NCBI GenBank assembly: GCA_029204045.2
Contig: CM055067.1
Span: 29,772,838-29,836,837 of the forward strand
Length of the DNA stretch: 64,000 bases
Reading direction: 5' to 3'
Source: Tillandsia leiboldiana
Lineage: Eukaryota > Streptophyta > Magnoliopsida > Poales > Bromeliaceae
In this document: piece after piece, positions 1 through 9,366 of the stretch
Position numbering within the stretch: the first letter of the stretch is position 1
Layout of the letters: every line of letters starts with the position of its first letter
Program-made: the position numbers and the translations under genes
The notes under the pieces: generated by a model
What the model saw: only the letters and a program-made list of their open reading frames with translations
The model's database searches: none
Told to the model about the DNA's origin: nothing

Positions 1-1
1 T

Positions 2-1108
2 TTTCGTTTGAAAAAGTCTCTTTACGGTTTAAAACAAGCACCGCGAGCGTGGTACGAAAAGTTGACAAAGCACCTTTTGGAGAAGGGCTATACTCGAGGG
101 GGAGCAGATCGGACTCTCTTTGTGAAGCATTATCAAGATAACTTCATTGTTGCACAAATCTATTTCGATGACATTGTATTTGGAGCAACAAAGGATAATG
201 ATGCTTCTAAATTCGCAGAAACCATGGAAAGCGAATTTGAGATGTCTATGATGGGCGAACTGACATACTTTCTTGGATTGCAAGTGAAACAAAATGGTGA
301 AGGCATCCATCTGTGTCAATCCAAGTATGCAAAGGAGTTGGTAAAGAAATTCGGATTAGAAGATTGTAAAGATTTTCCTACTCCTATGGGAACTAGCAAT
401 AAGGGATTAGGAAGTGAATCTCTTAGTGATAGTGTAGACGAGAAACTCTATAGAAGCATGATTGGAAGTCTACTCTACCTCACAGCTAGTCGCCCGGACA
501 TATCCTTTAGTGTTGGGATCTGCGCGAGATATCAATCAGCACCAAAGGAGGATCACCTGAAAGCGGTGAAACGGATCATCCGGTACGTTAAAGGAACTGT
601 AAACTTCAGAATTTGGTATCCTATGGGAACAAGTCTAGACATTATAGGATATTCAGATGCCGATTGGGCAGGATCAGTGGATGATCGGAAAAGTACGAGT
701 GGTGCATGTTTCTATCTTGGCCATTGTCTTGTTGCATGGCATAGTAAAAAACAGAACTGCATTGCACTCTCGACTGCCGAAGCGGAATATATCTCAGCGG
801 GTAGTTGTTCAACTCAACTCATTTGGATGAAAAGCGTGTTGAGCGACTTCCGGATTTCAGCAACTTCGGTAACTGTTTTATGTGACAACACTAGTGCTAT
901 TAACATTTCAAAAAACCCTGTGTTGCACTCTAGAACAAAACACATTGAACATAGATATCATTTTCTTAGAGAGCTAGTTGAATCAAATATTCTTCAAATT
1001 TCCTACATTTCAACTGAAGATCAATTAGCTGACTTTGTAACAAAACCTTTGGATCAAAAACGTTTTATTCATTTGCGTAAAGCAATTGGAATGCTTTCCT
1101 TGAAATAA
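2..1108 (+). CDS. Copia pol C-terminus: reverse transcriptase end and RNase H (partial)
   Basis: The frame is open from the window edge, so the start is missing. The first residues form the copia RT signature LKKSLYGLKQAPRAWY. The RT active site is YFDDIVFGA near residue 55; copia elements usually have YVDD or YADD here. RNase H follows, with YSDADWAG (first acidic residue) near residue 220, STAEAEYISA, LCDNTSAI and the terminal block HIEHRYHFLREL to ADFVTKPL. The reading frame has no stop or frameshift until TAA at 1106-1108, so this copy is fairly young. The protein copies element RNA into cDNA and degrades the RNA strand within virus-like particles. The Sirevirus assignment rests on the downstream ORF and LTR rather than on RT alone. 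Confidence 0.96.
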   Translation, partial: FRLKKSLYGLKQAPRAWYEKLTKHLLEKGYTRGGADRTLFVKHYQDNFIVAQIYFDDIVFGATKDNDASKFAETMESEFEMSMMGELTYFLGLQVKQNGEGIHLCQSKYAKELVKKFGLEDCKDFPTPMGTSNKGLGSESLSDSVDEKLYRSMIGSLLYLTASRPDISFSVGICARYQSAPKEDHLKAVKRIIRYVKGTVNFRIWYPMGTSLDIIGYSDADWAGSVDDRKSTSGACFYLGHCLVAWHSKKQNCIALSTAEAEYISAGSCSTQLIWMKSVLSDFRISATSVTVLCDNTSAINISKNPVLHSRTKHIEHRYHFLRELVESNILQISYISTEDQLADFVTKPLDQKRFIHLRKAIGMLSLK

Positions 1109-2020
1109 CCTCTTTTTGAAACTCTTGTTTAGGTTAGGTTTTGTTTTTGTTCATTATCTATGCTTAGTCATAGAACATTAATTGAGCATTAGTTTTGTTG
1201 ACTTTAATTGCATCCTTTTATATATTTAGAAATTTATTATGCTTTAGATATCATAATATTTCATTTGATGCAATGATCATTTATGTCAATTAAATCATCT
1301 TTGTTTTGATCAAAGTCAATTTCTCTCTCAATGATCTCTTGGTATAGTTATTATCTTATTTGACTATTTAGTCGAGTATGAAATCGAGATCAATATTTGG
1401 TTGAATACTTTATATCTTAAATAATTGATAGCCAATTGAGGGGGAGTCAAAGTAAAAGTGTTATGCTCAAAAGATGTGGAAAGAGTTACATCCCAATGAG
1501 GAGTGTGAAAACTACCACCACATGAAGGAAAGAGCTACCACCTCGGTCGTCCGAGTACTGTGTGCAGCTACCACATGTATACCAAGCAAGGTTTTTCAAG
1601 TTTGATTAAATAAAATGCATGTTGAAATACTTGACTCTGTCAAAATTTCAAGGTTGGTATAAGGTGGAATTTTAATGAAAGATGCTCAAAGAGCCACTCT
1701 CTTCAATAAATTGACTAGATATATTATCTAACTTATTTGGGATTTCAAACATCTATTGATCTTGGTATTTCATTTTCTTTACCAAATTGATGATTTGATA
1801 AAGGCATTACTCATAAGATCAAGTTAGATGTAATTGAAGTTGTTCAACTTTAAGGGACTTAATTTTTATAAATTTTCGTTTCATTTGTTGAATATTTTTT
1901 TAGATTTGGCATAATCTATTTCTTGTTGTATGAAACGATGATTTTCGTTTAAAGTTGATACATACTTTTTCTGGATTTTGTGAAATTTTTCTAAATTATT
2001 CTAAAGAAAAAGTTGGAGCC
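1109..2020 (+). other. Non-coding spacer between pol and env-like module
   Basis: This AT-rich stretch has no convincing ORF. It holds a GAGGGGGAG polypurine tract at 1438-1446 and a short direct repeat around 'agctaccac' near 1531-1575. I see no other feature in it. Confidence 0.7.
1438..1446 (+). other. Upstream copy of polypurine tract
   Basis: GAGGGGGAG matches the core of the functional tract next to the 3' LTR (AAAGGGGGAGAT at 4794-4805). Extra polypurine tracts upstream of the 3' LTR have been described for Sireviruses. Whether this one primes second-strand synthesis is unknown. Confidence 0.6.
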
Positions 2021-2190
2021 GATCCGGATTGGACATGCCGATCCGGATCCCGAACGCAGATATTTTTCTGCGGGCAGACGATCCGGATTGGACATGCCGA
2101 TCCGGATCCCGAACGCAGATTTTTTCTGCGGGTAGCCAATCCGGATCGGAATAACGAACTGATCCGGATCGCGGCTAGGGTTTTATATAG
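2021..2190 (+). promoter_or_regulatory. LTR-like promoter module upstream of env-like ORF
   Basis: Six copies of the 8-bp palindrome ATCCGGAT lie at 2022, 2041, 2081, 2100, 2139 and 2162. The first four sit in two 59-bp tandem units, each with a small hairpin of CGCAGA against TCTGCG. A TATA-like TTTATATAG follows at 2182-2190. The same palindrome, often followed by CCCGAAC, fills the U3 part of this element's LTR ahead of its TATA box. The arrangement therefore looks like a second promoter dedicated to the downstream ORF; activity is inferred from sequence only. Confidence 0.55.
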
Positions 2191-2306
2191 AACAAAAGGG
2201 TTTTGATTTCTTTTTACTTCAATCTTTTGTTCCAAAGTTTCCAGAGCTTCTCTCTCTAGAATTCATCAATCTTGGAAGCTTTCAAACTCAAGTTCTTCGA
2301 TTCTAA

Positions 2307-2690
2307 GTAAGTTTTATTGATCAAAATCTCGGTTTTTCACAGTTTTTCATATTCTTCCTCAAAACGTGATGAAATTCATGTATCTTTTTCGTTTATGGAT
2401 GGTTTTTGATCAAATTTCTTTTGAAATAAGAACTCTAGGTAGATTAGTTTTGATTATATGCTAGGTATTCTCATGATAAACGGATTTTTGGCATTCGATT
2501 TCAAAAATTTCGGTTTTAGGGCATATAATGGGAATTTTCGAAAATCATGTGATTGATCTATTTTTAAAATTCTTTCTGCAAAACTAATTTGATTCTTAGT
2601 CTCTCTACACGATTATGATTGTTTGGGTACAATTTTTCAAATTTTTGAAAATTAACAATTTTTGTCGTGTTCTTGAGTTGTTGCTCACAG
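2307..2690 (+). other. Putative 5'-leader intron of the env-like transcript
   Basis: A good plant donor (CTAA then GTAAGT at 2307) and a good acceptor (TTGCTCACAG ending at 2690) bound a T-rich 384-bp stretch. They lie between the TATA-like box at 2182 and the first ATG at 2718. Splicing would remove an upstream in-frame ATG at 2667. The intron could serve a separate mRNA started at the internal promoter, or the acceptor could be used from genomic RNA to make a subgenomic message. Predicted by eye. Confidence 0.45.
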
Positions 2691-2717
2691 GATTTCTTTT
2701 CACAAATAATAGCAACA

Positions 2718-4097
2718 ATGACGTTTTCATGGATCATCTTTCTGCTAGTTGCAATGGTACACACTCGAGCAACAAACAAACTGAAAAGAGCTAAGAAAAC
2801 TCAACGGAAAGGTGAGTTTCTTCTTGTCAGCGATTCAGAGGCTGAAGCAGATAATCAAGAAGTAGATTGGGACAGATTGTCGGATGATGAATCAATGCCT
2901 ATTCAACCTAAGCAAAAGACTTCCGACACATCAAAAGGAAAAGCGCCAATGACATCCTCTATCTCGATGAAAAGAAAAAGACTGGCTCGACGGTTTGGAC
3001 GAGCACGAGGTTTCAAGATTAACGAACCAATAATTCCGGATTCTCCACCCCGTGAGGAACAAGTGTTCATTAATGCGGATCGCCTAAGGGCATTTGAGAA
3101 TCGTGAATGCATTGGCGAGAGGCATGTTAATATTGAGGCTCTACGAGACCACTCCCCTGAGTTTGGTGTTCTGATTGAACGAGCAAACCTTATTCAAGTA
3201 TGCCGATTCCCAGAATTGCTTGGATACTGTCTGCATCACGTGAGGACCTTCTATACAAATGCTCGGCACCTTCGAGAAAATGAAAACGGTCAAATGGAGT
3301 TTTACACGAATATCCAAGGCACAAGGTTTAAAATTACTCCACAATTGATTGGCAAGGTTTTGGGAATGCAAGCCAGCAAGACAGGAGTTAATTACTTGAA
3401 GGGAAAGAGTTTGACAAACACGTTGTGGCAAATGGTTATAAAGGAAATTTGTTTGGAGGGAACTCAATCAACGGAGAAATCTGTCAAATCCAAAGAACTT
3501 CGTCTTGAGTACCGGTTCCTAAACTTCATCACATGTTACAATATCCTTCCAAATATGCAGACGAAAGTCTTGAGATGGGATCGAATGCTGTTTTTGTATC
3601 TCTTAGGACATCCGTCAGAGGCAATGGGATTAAATATCAACATTCTATACATTATTTGGAATAGAATGACGAGATATGTTGAGCATCCCCATCCCACTGA
3701 AAGAATCCCATTTCCGTTGATTATAATGAGGATCGTAAAGAAATTTCAGGTTGATATTAGTTCAACAACTTATCATCACTGCTTGGGCATGATCGATGAG
3801 TCCACCGTTGTCAAGTCCCTTCATAAGTTGCCTCATGTCACTCCAGTTCCTCCATGCGGAACGAAACCCAGTACCGGCACTTCAGCATCACCATCACAAC
3901 CAGCACCCGCACCAGCGGATGAAGCATCAGTCTCATCCATCTACAAGGAACAGAAGAGAATTTCCAATGAGCTTGAGCTCATCACGGCAGCTCATATTAC
4001 CATAACTAAGAAGGTCAATTCAATGAACAAGCTGGTGAAAAAGATGTTCCCTAAGATGGGTTGCACGAGCTCTGAAGACTCTGAATCTGATGATTGA
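2718..4097 (+). CDS. Sirevirus env-like ORF, putative plant transposon protein domain
   Basis: The ORF is intact and encodes about 459 residues from the first ATG after the predicted splice; ATG 2754 (MVHTRATNK) is an equally plausible start. From 2718 the N-terminus has a short hydrophobic run (FSWIIFLLVAMV), possibly a signal or anchor. A basic and acidic low-complexity segment follows, then a globular region of about 230 residues (from FINADRLRAFENRE to roughly VKKFQVDISS). That region resembles the 'putative plant transposon protein' family, including the FYTNIQGTRFKITPQLIGKVLGM and RFLNFITCYNILP blocks. Then come a Pro/Ala/Ser linker and a short helical, possibly coiled-coil tail ending in an acidic Ser-rich tip. 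It is called env-like by position after pol. No fusion peptide or clear C-terminal membrane anchor is seen and its function is unknown. Confidence 0.85.
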   Translation: MTFSWIIFLLVAMVHTRATNKLKRAKKTQRKGEFLLVSDSEAEADNQEVDWDRLSDDESMPIQPKQKTSDTSKGKAPMTSSISMKRKRLARRFGRARGFKINEPIIPDSPPREEQVFINADRLRAFENRECIGERHVNIEALRDHSPEFGVLIERANLIQVCRFPELLGYCLHHVRTFYTNARHLRENENGQMEFYTNIQGTRFKITPQLIGKVLGMQASKTGVNYLKGKSLTNTLWQMVIKEICLEGTQSTEKSVKSKELRLEYRFLNFITCYNILPNMQTKVLRWDRMLFLYLLGHPSEAMGLNINILYIIWNRMTRYVEHPHPTERIPFPLIIMRIVKKFQVDISSTTYHHCLGMIDESTVVKSLHKLPHVTPVPPCGTKPSTGTSASPSQPAPAPADEASVSSIYKEQKRISNELELITAAHITITKKVNSMNKLVKKMFPKMGCTSSEDSESDD

Positions 4098-4805
4098 TTT
4101 GTGCTAAAATTTTTCTTTTTCTTGTGCAGATTTTTAATCTCTTCTTGTGCAGGGTTTAAGTTTTAGTTTTTAGTTTTAATTCTCACACTTTTGGTTCTTG
4201 AACTTGTTAACTTTTCTCTCCATTTTGGTAATTTTGGCTAACTTTGTGACAAAAAGGGGGAGAGAATATTAGAACAGTTGAACAATGAAACTATGATCGA
4301 TTGTCCAGTTGTGAACCATGAAGGTAAGTATAACTTCAACAACTTTTGGTTTTCATTTGTGATTGCATGCATGCCTCGACTAATTATTCGATTAACTATG
4401 GGCATGTAATATAACTAACAAGTTGATGTTCACTAACAATTTTGTGACATTTGGATTTTGATTGCATAGAAGATATGTTGGTTTGTTAACTATGATCCAA
4501 TTACATATCTGAATGTATAAATGTCATGGTAAGTATAAATGAGTATAAACTTCATCTCTATGTGTGGTTTTTGAATGACATAAAATTCTTGAGGTATCTA
4601 ACGATTTCTTTTGTCAAGAATGATTTCTTTTGCAGAGAGTACAGATGTCTAAGTCTAGAGTCTGTTTTAGGAGTTTAACTCATGTATCTATCTTTATTTG
4701 GATCTCATTGTAAATTTTTGTTGTATGGTGATAGCAACAAAAATATCTTTTTGAATTTTCTTGAGTGGATTTATGTTTTGTCACGAAACCGCCAAAGGGG
4801 GAGAT
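4098..4805 (+). other. 3' untranslated internal region with two polypurine tracts
   Basis: No gene is present. AAAAAGGGGGAGAGAA at 4251-4266 and AAAGGGGGAGAT at 4794-4805 are polypurine tracts. The second abuts the LTR (TGTTACGG at 4806) and is the likely plus-strand primer. The rest is T-rich. Confidence 0.75.
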
Positions 4806-5073
4806 TGTTACGGAATTTAAGTTGGCGTATTTCGTGAATTCGGTTAAGTCTTGAAGATTGAAGGTAAAGAAGGTTGGATCATATAACTCAATCTCAAGAA
4901 AGAAGAATTCAAAAGGATCAGGTATGTTTAACTATTTATCTTTGGTGATCCGAATACTTCTTACAGTGTAGAAACACTTGGATGAATTTTTAATTGCATA
5001 AAAATCAAAAACTGGACATGGGACATGTTCAGGATCCGGATCAGATATTCCAATCCGGATCCCGAAGGGTGTT
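4806..5073 (+). repeat. Sirevirus 1 3' LTR, left segment
   Basis: Starts TGTTACGG directly after the polypurine tract. It matches, in inverted orientation, the start of the LTR at 53433-54780. ATCCGGAT palindromes lie at 5034 and 5053. It ends with the GTGTT duplicated by the insertion of element A. Joined to 15503-16581 the LTR is 1,347 bp, against 1,348 bp for the relative at 53433. Confidence 0.95.
5069..5073. other. Target site duplication of element A, left (GTGTT)
   Basis: GTGTT occurs here and at 15498-15502, directly flanking the TG...CA termini of element A. The uninterrupted relative near 54520 has a single copy in its GGGTGTTAG context, confirming the insertion site. Confidence 0.95.
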
Positions 5074-5081
5074 TGTCACAC

Positions 5082-5106
5082 CCCGGGGTCGAAACTGCGA
5101 CCCGGG
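5082..5106 (-). other. U5-terminal stem-loop SL-c (left LTR of A)
   Basis: Arms CCCGGGGTCG and CGACCCGGG enclose the loop AAACTG (CAGTTT in the transcript sense). The hairpin ends a few bases from the LTR terminus and recurs in A's other LTR, D and E. Confidence 0.75.
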
Positions 5107-5125
5107 CTCACTAACAGATCCGCCA

Positions 5126-5149
5126 TCTGTACGGAAACTGCCGTACAGA
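5126..5149 (-). other. Stem-loop SL-b (left LTR of A)
   Basis: Perfect 9-bp arms TCTGTACGG and CCGTACAGA enclose the loop AAACTG, the same loop as SL-c. The flanks (GACGCTTCG before and GGCGGATC after, in transcript sense) are conserved in related LTRs while the stem sequence changes in a pair-preserving way. Confidence 0.75.
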
Positions 5150-5614
5150 CGAAGCGTCTAACCTGCAGGAAGAATCAACTACAGTATACAGATATCAGAG
5201 AGCTGAAAGTAGACTACTAAAACTGAAGTCCAAACACTGTACAACTGAAAATAATACAATAACCATCTCCCCAAATACTGTCATATACAAAGTCCTCTGA
5301 TACAAAACTCAAAAGGGAGGTATCTCCAATGAATACATCAGTGTACAGACTCTCGATACAAGAATATCCTCACTACAACAGTCTCTCAAACTGTAAAATA
5401 AAGTACAACTCTATACCTCACAACAAAGGTCTCTCAACAGAGGAAAAAGAAGTAAACTAATCTACTGAAGCTCTCCTCTGAAGGGGTACCGCTACACTCC
5501 ACGACGGGTAGGGAACTAGCTCGCAACTCCCTCGCCTCGGTCAGAAGGATCAGCAACTGGAGCAACAGGAACAGGAGAAGAAGTTCCTGGGGAAAAAAGA
5601 CACCACGACGGGTG

Positions 5615-5642
5615 TGAGAACTACTTCCCACAGTAGTTCTCA
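5615..5642 (-). other. Stem-loop SL-a (left LTR of A)
   Basis: Perfect 11-bp arms TGAGAACTACT and AGTAGTTCTCA enclose a 6-nt loop. Next to it a second imperfect hairpin pairs GTGGG with CCCAC. Equivalents occur at 12473, 24049, 57963 and 60714, and on the plus strand at 23310, 48913 and 56221. Confidence 0.75.
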
Positions 5643-6927
5643 GTGGGTGCCGTCAACAAGCCCAACGGTCTGCCCACCAAGTCTACTAGAGGCCAAAGAT
5701 AACAATGCAATGGAATCTGAACAAGAAAAGCTGGAGCTACTCTACAGCTACCATGCCTCTATCTAGATACTCCAAAAAGTGGAACAGATGAAAGTAAAAG
5801 AGGCCACTCGCACCCAAGGTGCTCAATAGACCCAATCGAACTGACTGCCTCATAGGGTCCGGTCAAGCCTGCGCCTGTCGACTAGGAACGCTCCTGCCCA
5901 CTGCCACACATCCACATGAGGACGGGATTTACGTGGGGCGTCCTGTCCTACTAACTCATCCCTCGCGCAAAACTGCCTCAACAGGCCCATCGTTGCCTCA
6001 ACGGCGGAAAACTGCCTCAACAGGCCAACCATCGTATCCACAGCGGCATCACAGGACGCGACTCCAATTGAGTAGAACGGCGCGGCATAGAGTATCAAAC
6101 ATTGGCATATGCAGGCTAGTCAAAATCCACGCTCACTCTCAGAATGGTAGGACTCAAGATCCCCAAATACCTCGCACAACAGTCGGAGCACTCTCGACGA
6201 CTCAGCTGCTCGGCTAACACGAAACACGAGACACTAGCCTCTCCAACGGCTCGCAGCACAAGGCTCACTGGCTGGAGATACTCCACAGCCAGGAACGACC
6301 CACAACTCAGGGTAACAAAACAGGTCGGACAACACTCAACGACCTGGGACCACCGTCAACCCCAACGGTTCCCAACAAGACAGACCGGAAGATACTCGAC
6401 GGCCCGGGACTGCCGTCTGCGCAACGGCTCCCACCCCGACGGCACAACAGGGAAACAAGACCTCCCGGGACTACCGTTTACCCAAACGGCTCCCGGCACA
6501 GATAAGCAACCCAGTACAACTACCAGACTCCACTCTGCTCCCAGGCAAGAGTGTAAACGCATCCCACACTAAAAGCAAGTCCCGACCTCTCGGCCCACTA
6601 CCCGGGCGAGAAAACACTATGTCCAGGGATGAAGGAACTGTGTGGATGTCTAAGCATAAATAACCCTAGCCCAAGTGAGGGTTTTCTACTAGTCTGGTTA
6701 CACATACATCATATGACGGGGGTGCTAGGTCATGTTCCAAGATAACTACTTTAACAGATAATAAAGGGATAGCCATTCCAACAATCTAGCATGCTACACA
6801 AGGAAATAAACTATCATGCATAGTCCTACATCAGTAGAAATACTGTACAGTCCATAAAACTTGGAGATAAGGCCACCCACCTCGATTTGCCGCCAATTGC
6901 TCGTAGACACTTGCAATTGTCCTCCAC

Positions 6928-7470
6928 GCGATCCGCACGCAAAACGATGTCCGCTGCCGGAGTCCGCACGCAAAACGGAGCACGGTGCCGGAATCCGCAC
7001 GCCAAACGGAGTCCGCACGCAAAACGATGTCCGCTGCCGGAGTCCGCACGCAAAACGGAGCACGGTGCTAAAATCCGCACGCCAAACGGAGTTCGCACGC
7101 AAAACGATGCACGGTACCAGGATCCGCACGCAAAATGGAGTCCGCACGCAGAACGGTGCACGGTGCCGGAGTCCGCACGCAAAACGGTGCACGGTGCCAG
7201 GATCCGCACGCAAAACAAAGTCCGCACGCAAAACGGAGCACGGTGCCGGAGTCCGCACGCAAAACGGTGCACGGTGCCAGGATCCGCACGCAAAACGGAG
7301 TCCGCACGCAAAACGGTGCACGGTGCCGGAGTCTGCACGCAAAACGGTGCACGGTGCCGGAGTCCGCACGCAAAACGGTGCACGGTGCCAGGATCCGCAG
7401 GCAAAATGGAGTCCGCACGCAAAACGGTGCACGGTGCCGGAGTCCGCACGCAAAACGGTGCACGGTGCCA
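6928..7470 (-). repeat. 31-bp minisatellite in the left LTR of A
   Basis: A roughly 31-bp unit built on GTCCGCACGCAAAACGG and TGCACGGTGCCGG is repeated tandemly, with shorter 18-bp intercalated units. Because 31 is not a multiple of three, translations cycle through all frames without stops. Confidence 0.9.
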
Positions 7471-7839
7471 AACACAGAAAGGAGCAAGAGGGTCAGTTAC
7501 AGTCTAAAAGATCGCCCCAAAACTGTACAAAAATACAGTAAAACCAACACACGGGACCTACCCGACTGCGCCGCCGTCGCCGCAACACCCCCATCGGAAG
7601 CCTCGCGCGCTCCACGAGGCCCGCGATGCGAAACGCCAACTCCCACAACCTCCTCCCTCATTCTCTCTCGCTCTCGGGTGCAGAAGAAGGAAAAGAAAGG
7701 GAGAACGACGCTTGCGGGGGAGGAAGAAGAAGAAGAAAAGAAGGGAGAGAGGGAAGGTGGTCCACGGCCACGGTGCGCGGTGCACCCGCCGGTCCACCGC
7801 ACCTATGCGGGTGCACCCGGCCCAGGCAGCAAAAGGCGG

Positions 7840-8003
7840 GGCCACGTGGCCGCGCCTCTGCGCGCCACGCGGCTGCGCAGTCCGCGCGCCACACGGGCGC
7901 GTGACACCGCGCTGCCCACAGGCGCGGGACACGCGCCCGTGACACGGGCGCACTCCCTCTCACCCGCGCGGCCGCCAACGGGGGGCCGCCACGTGGCGGC
8001 CCC
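7840..8003 (-). promoter_or_regulatory. Paired G-box palindromes in A LTR U3
   Basis: A 22-bp perfect palindrome at 7982-8003 (half-site GGGGCCGCCAC then its complement) and a 12-bp palindrome GGCCACGTGGCC at 7840-7851 both centre on CACGTG. This is the plant G-box bound by bZIP and bHLH factors. They lie in the GC-rich U3 upstream of the minisatellite; the same pair is at 14840-14861 and 14698-14709. Regulatory use is inferred. Confidence 0.55.
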
Positions 8004-8639
8004 TGCGCTGACCCGCGCAGGCGCGCGTTCCCAACGCGCGCCAGCTAGCGCGCACTGCGCAGCGCGCCGCCGCCCACCTCGGGATCCGTGCCGCGCGACG
8101 CCTCAATAAACGTGCCGTTTTGCCTCGAAAAACGCGCACTTCATCCGGGCTCCAAAACCAACAAATAAATAGTCCATTCTTAGCGATTTCGCGCGCTGAA
8201 TCCAAAGACGATGTCCATTTCTCCAAATTCTCACCCGAAAATTTGCCGAATGCCCACTCGATCCGATTTTCGCGCCGGGTCCATTTTTAAAGTCCGATTT
8301 GCCCAATTCCAACTCTAAAAATTCCCGAAGGCGATCGGAGAGGTAAACTTTTATCCGGACTTCACCCGGAGTCTAATTTTGACATCTGAATCGCGCGAAA
8401 TCACTTCTAAACACCCGACGGGTCCTCCAACTTCCCACGGGGTCTCAATTTAAGCCCGAAGTCCACCACTTGTGTCCAAATTGCGCGCAACCCACGCAGG
8501 CCTCCAGTGATGCAAGCAAATCCCAATTTGCATCACAAATCCATTTCTGGGCCCCCAACACGCGCACCAACACCCCCAACGGCGACCGAAAGCTGCCCAA
8601 CAACCAGCAACCCTACGCGGGGGATTCCGGGACCTCACA

Positions 8640-9366
8640 TCCTCCCCCACTAAAAGAAAGTTTCGTCCTCGAAACTAGATCAAGCCCATCAGGAGTCAAG
8701 AATACCACGGTTAGGTATCTAACAATACGCCTCCAGCTCCCCCACTCGCTCCTCGTGATTACTCCGCAACAACAACTACAAGTACGGTTTTACCCGATGT
8801 GCAATTCTCTCATCTCTCGAGCCAGAAATTGCAACGGGCGTCCCTCGTACTCCAATAATCACAGATCTCAAAAGGGCAAGTCAATCACGGGCGAGGAAAA
8901 ACACATCATTACAGAGCTGAGACGTGAAAAACCAAGGGCTCCACTAAAAGGCTGGGGGAAAACTGAAATAACCACAAGTGTAATACGCACCAAACCACAA
9001 CATGGTGCCACCCTCAACAAGACGACCAGAAGCATACCCGCAGACTCGTCCAATAAGGAAGGGAAATCCAATAAGTTGGGGTCTTCACTCGGTCACTTCC
9101 CGATCCAAAACCACCCGAGCGGACTACTCAACTACAGGCTACCCTCAAAAGGGATCCTCAAGTGACACAATCTCGTGCCACAGTTGGTCGCTCAACATGC
9201 TATAACCCCAACGGACCCACGGGTCGAAGTCGATCCCTCAACTCATAAAGAACACCCTAACGGGGACCAAACCGTCGGTGAACGGGACTGAAAACTGGCT
9301 CACAAGGCGATCATAAAGCTGATGCCCAACTCGCGGTCAAAAGTCCGAAACATCCAAAAGACTCTC
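8640..9366 (-). other. Element A interior next to 3' LTR, purine tract and conserved 3' block
   Basis: The first 30 or so bases, read on the minus strand, hold the block TTTCGAGGACGAAAC and the purine tract preceding the 3' LTR. The rest contains no recognisable gag or pol; the longest open frame lacks any known motif. I see nothing else. Confidence 0.75.

Larger units (their letters stand above)
5074..8639 (-). repeat. Element A 3' LTR (left)
   Basis: The 3,566-bp LTR is read on the minus strand from TGTGAGG at 8639 to GTGACA at 5074. In element order it holds a GC-rich U3 with two G-box palindromes (7982-8003 and 7840-7851), a 31-bp minisatellite (about 6928-7470), then stem-loops near 5615-5642, 5126-5149 and 5082-5106. 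The apparent ORFs in the minisatellite arise because its unit lacks stop codons in all frames; they are not genes. Confidence 0.95.

Noticed and set aside
2667..2717. ATG at 2667 as the env-like start
   Set aside because: It lies inside the predicted intron just before the splice acceptor, and the residues it adds have no similarity to the rest of the family as far as I can see.
6794..8109. Several 130-324 codon frames on both strands in the A LTR, repeated at 13652-14967
   Set aside because: They overlap in all frames because the 31-bp repeat and GC-rich DNA lack stops. No frame is favoured and the LTR is otherwise non-coding.
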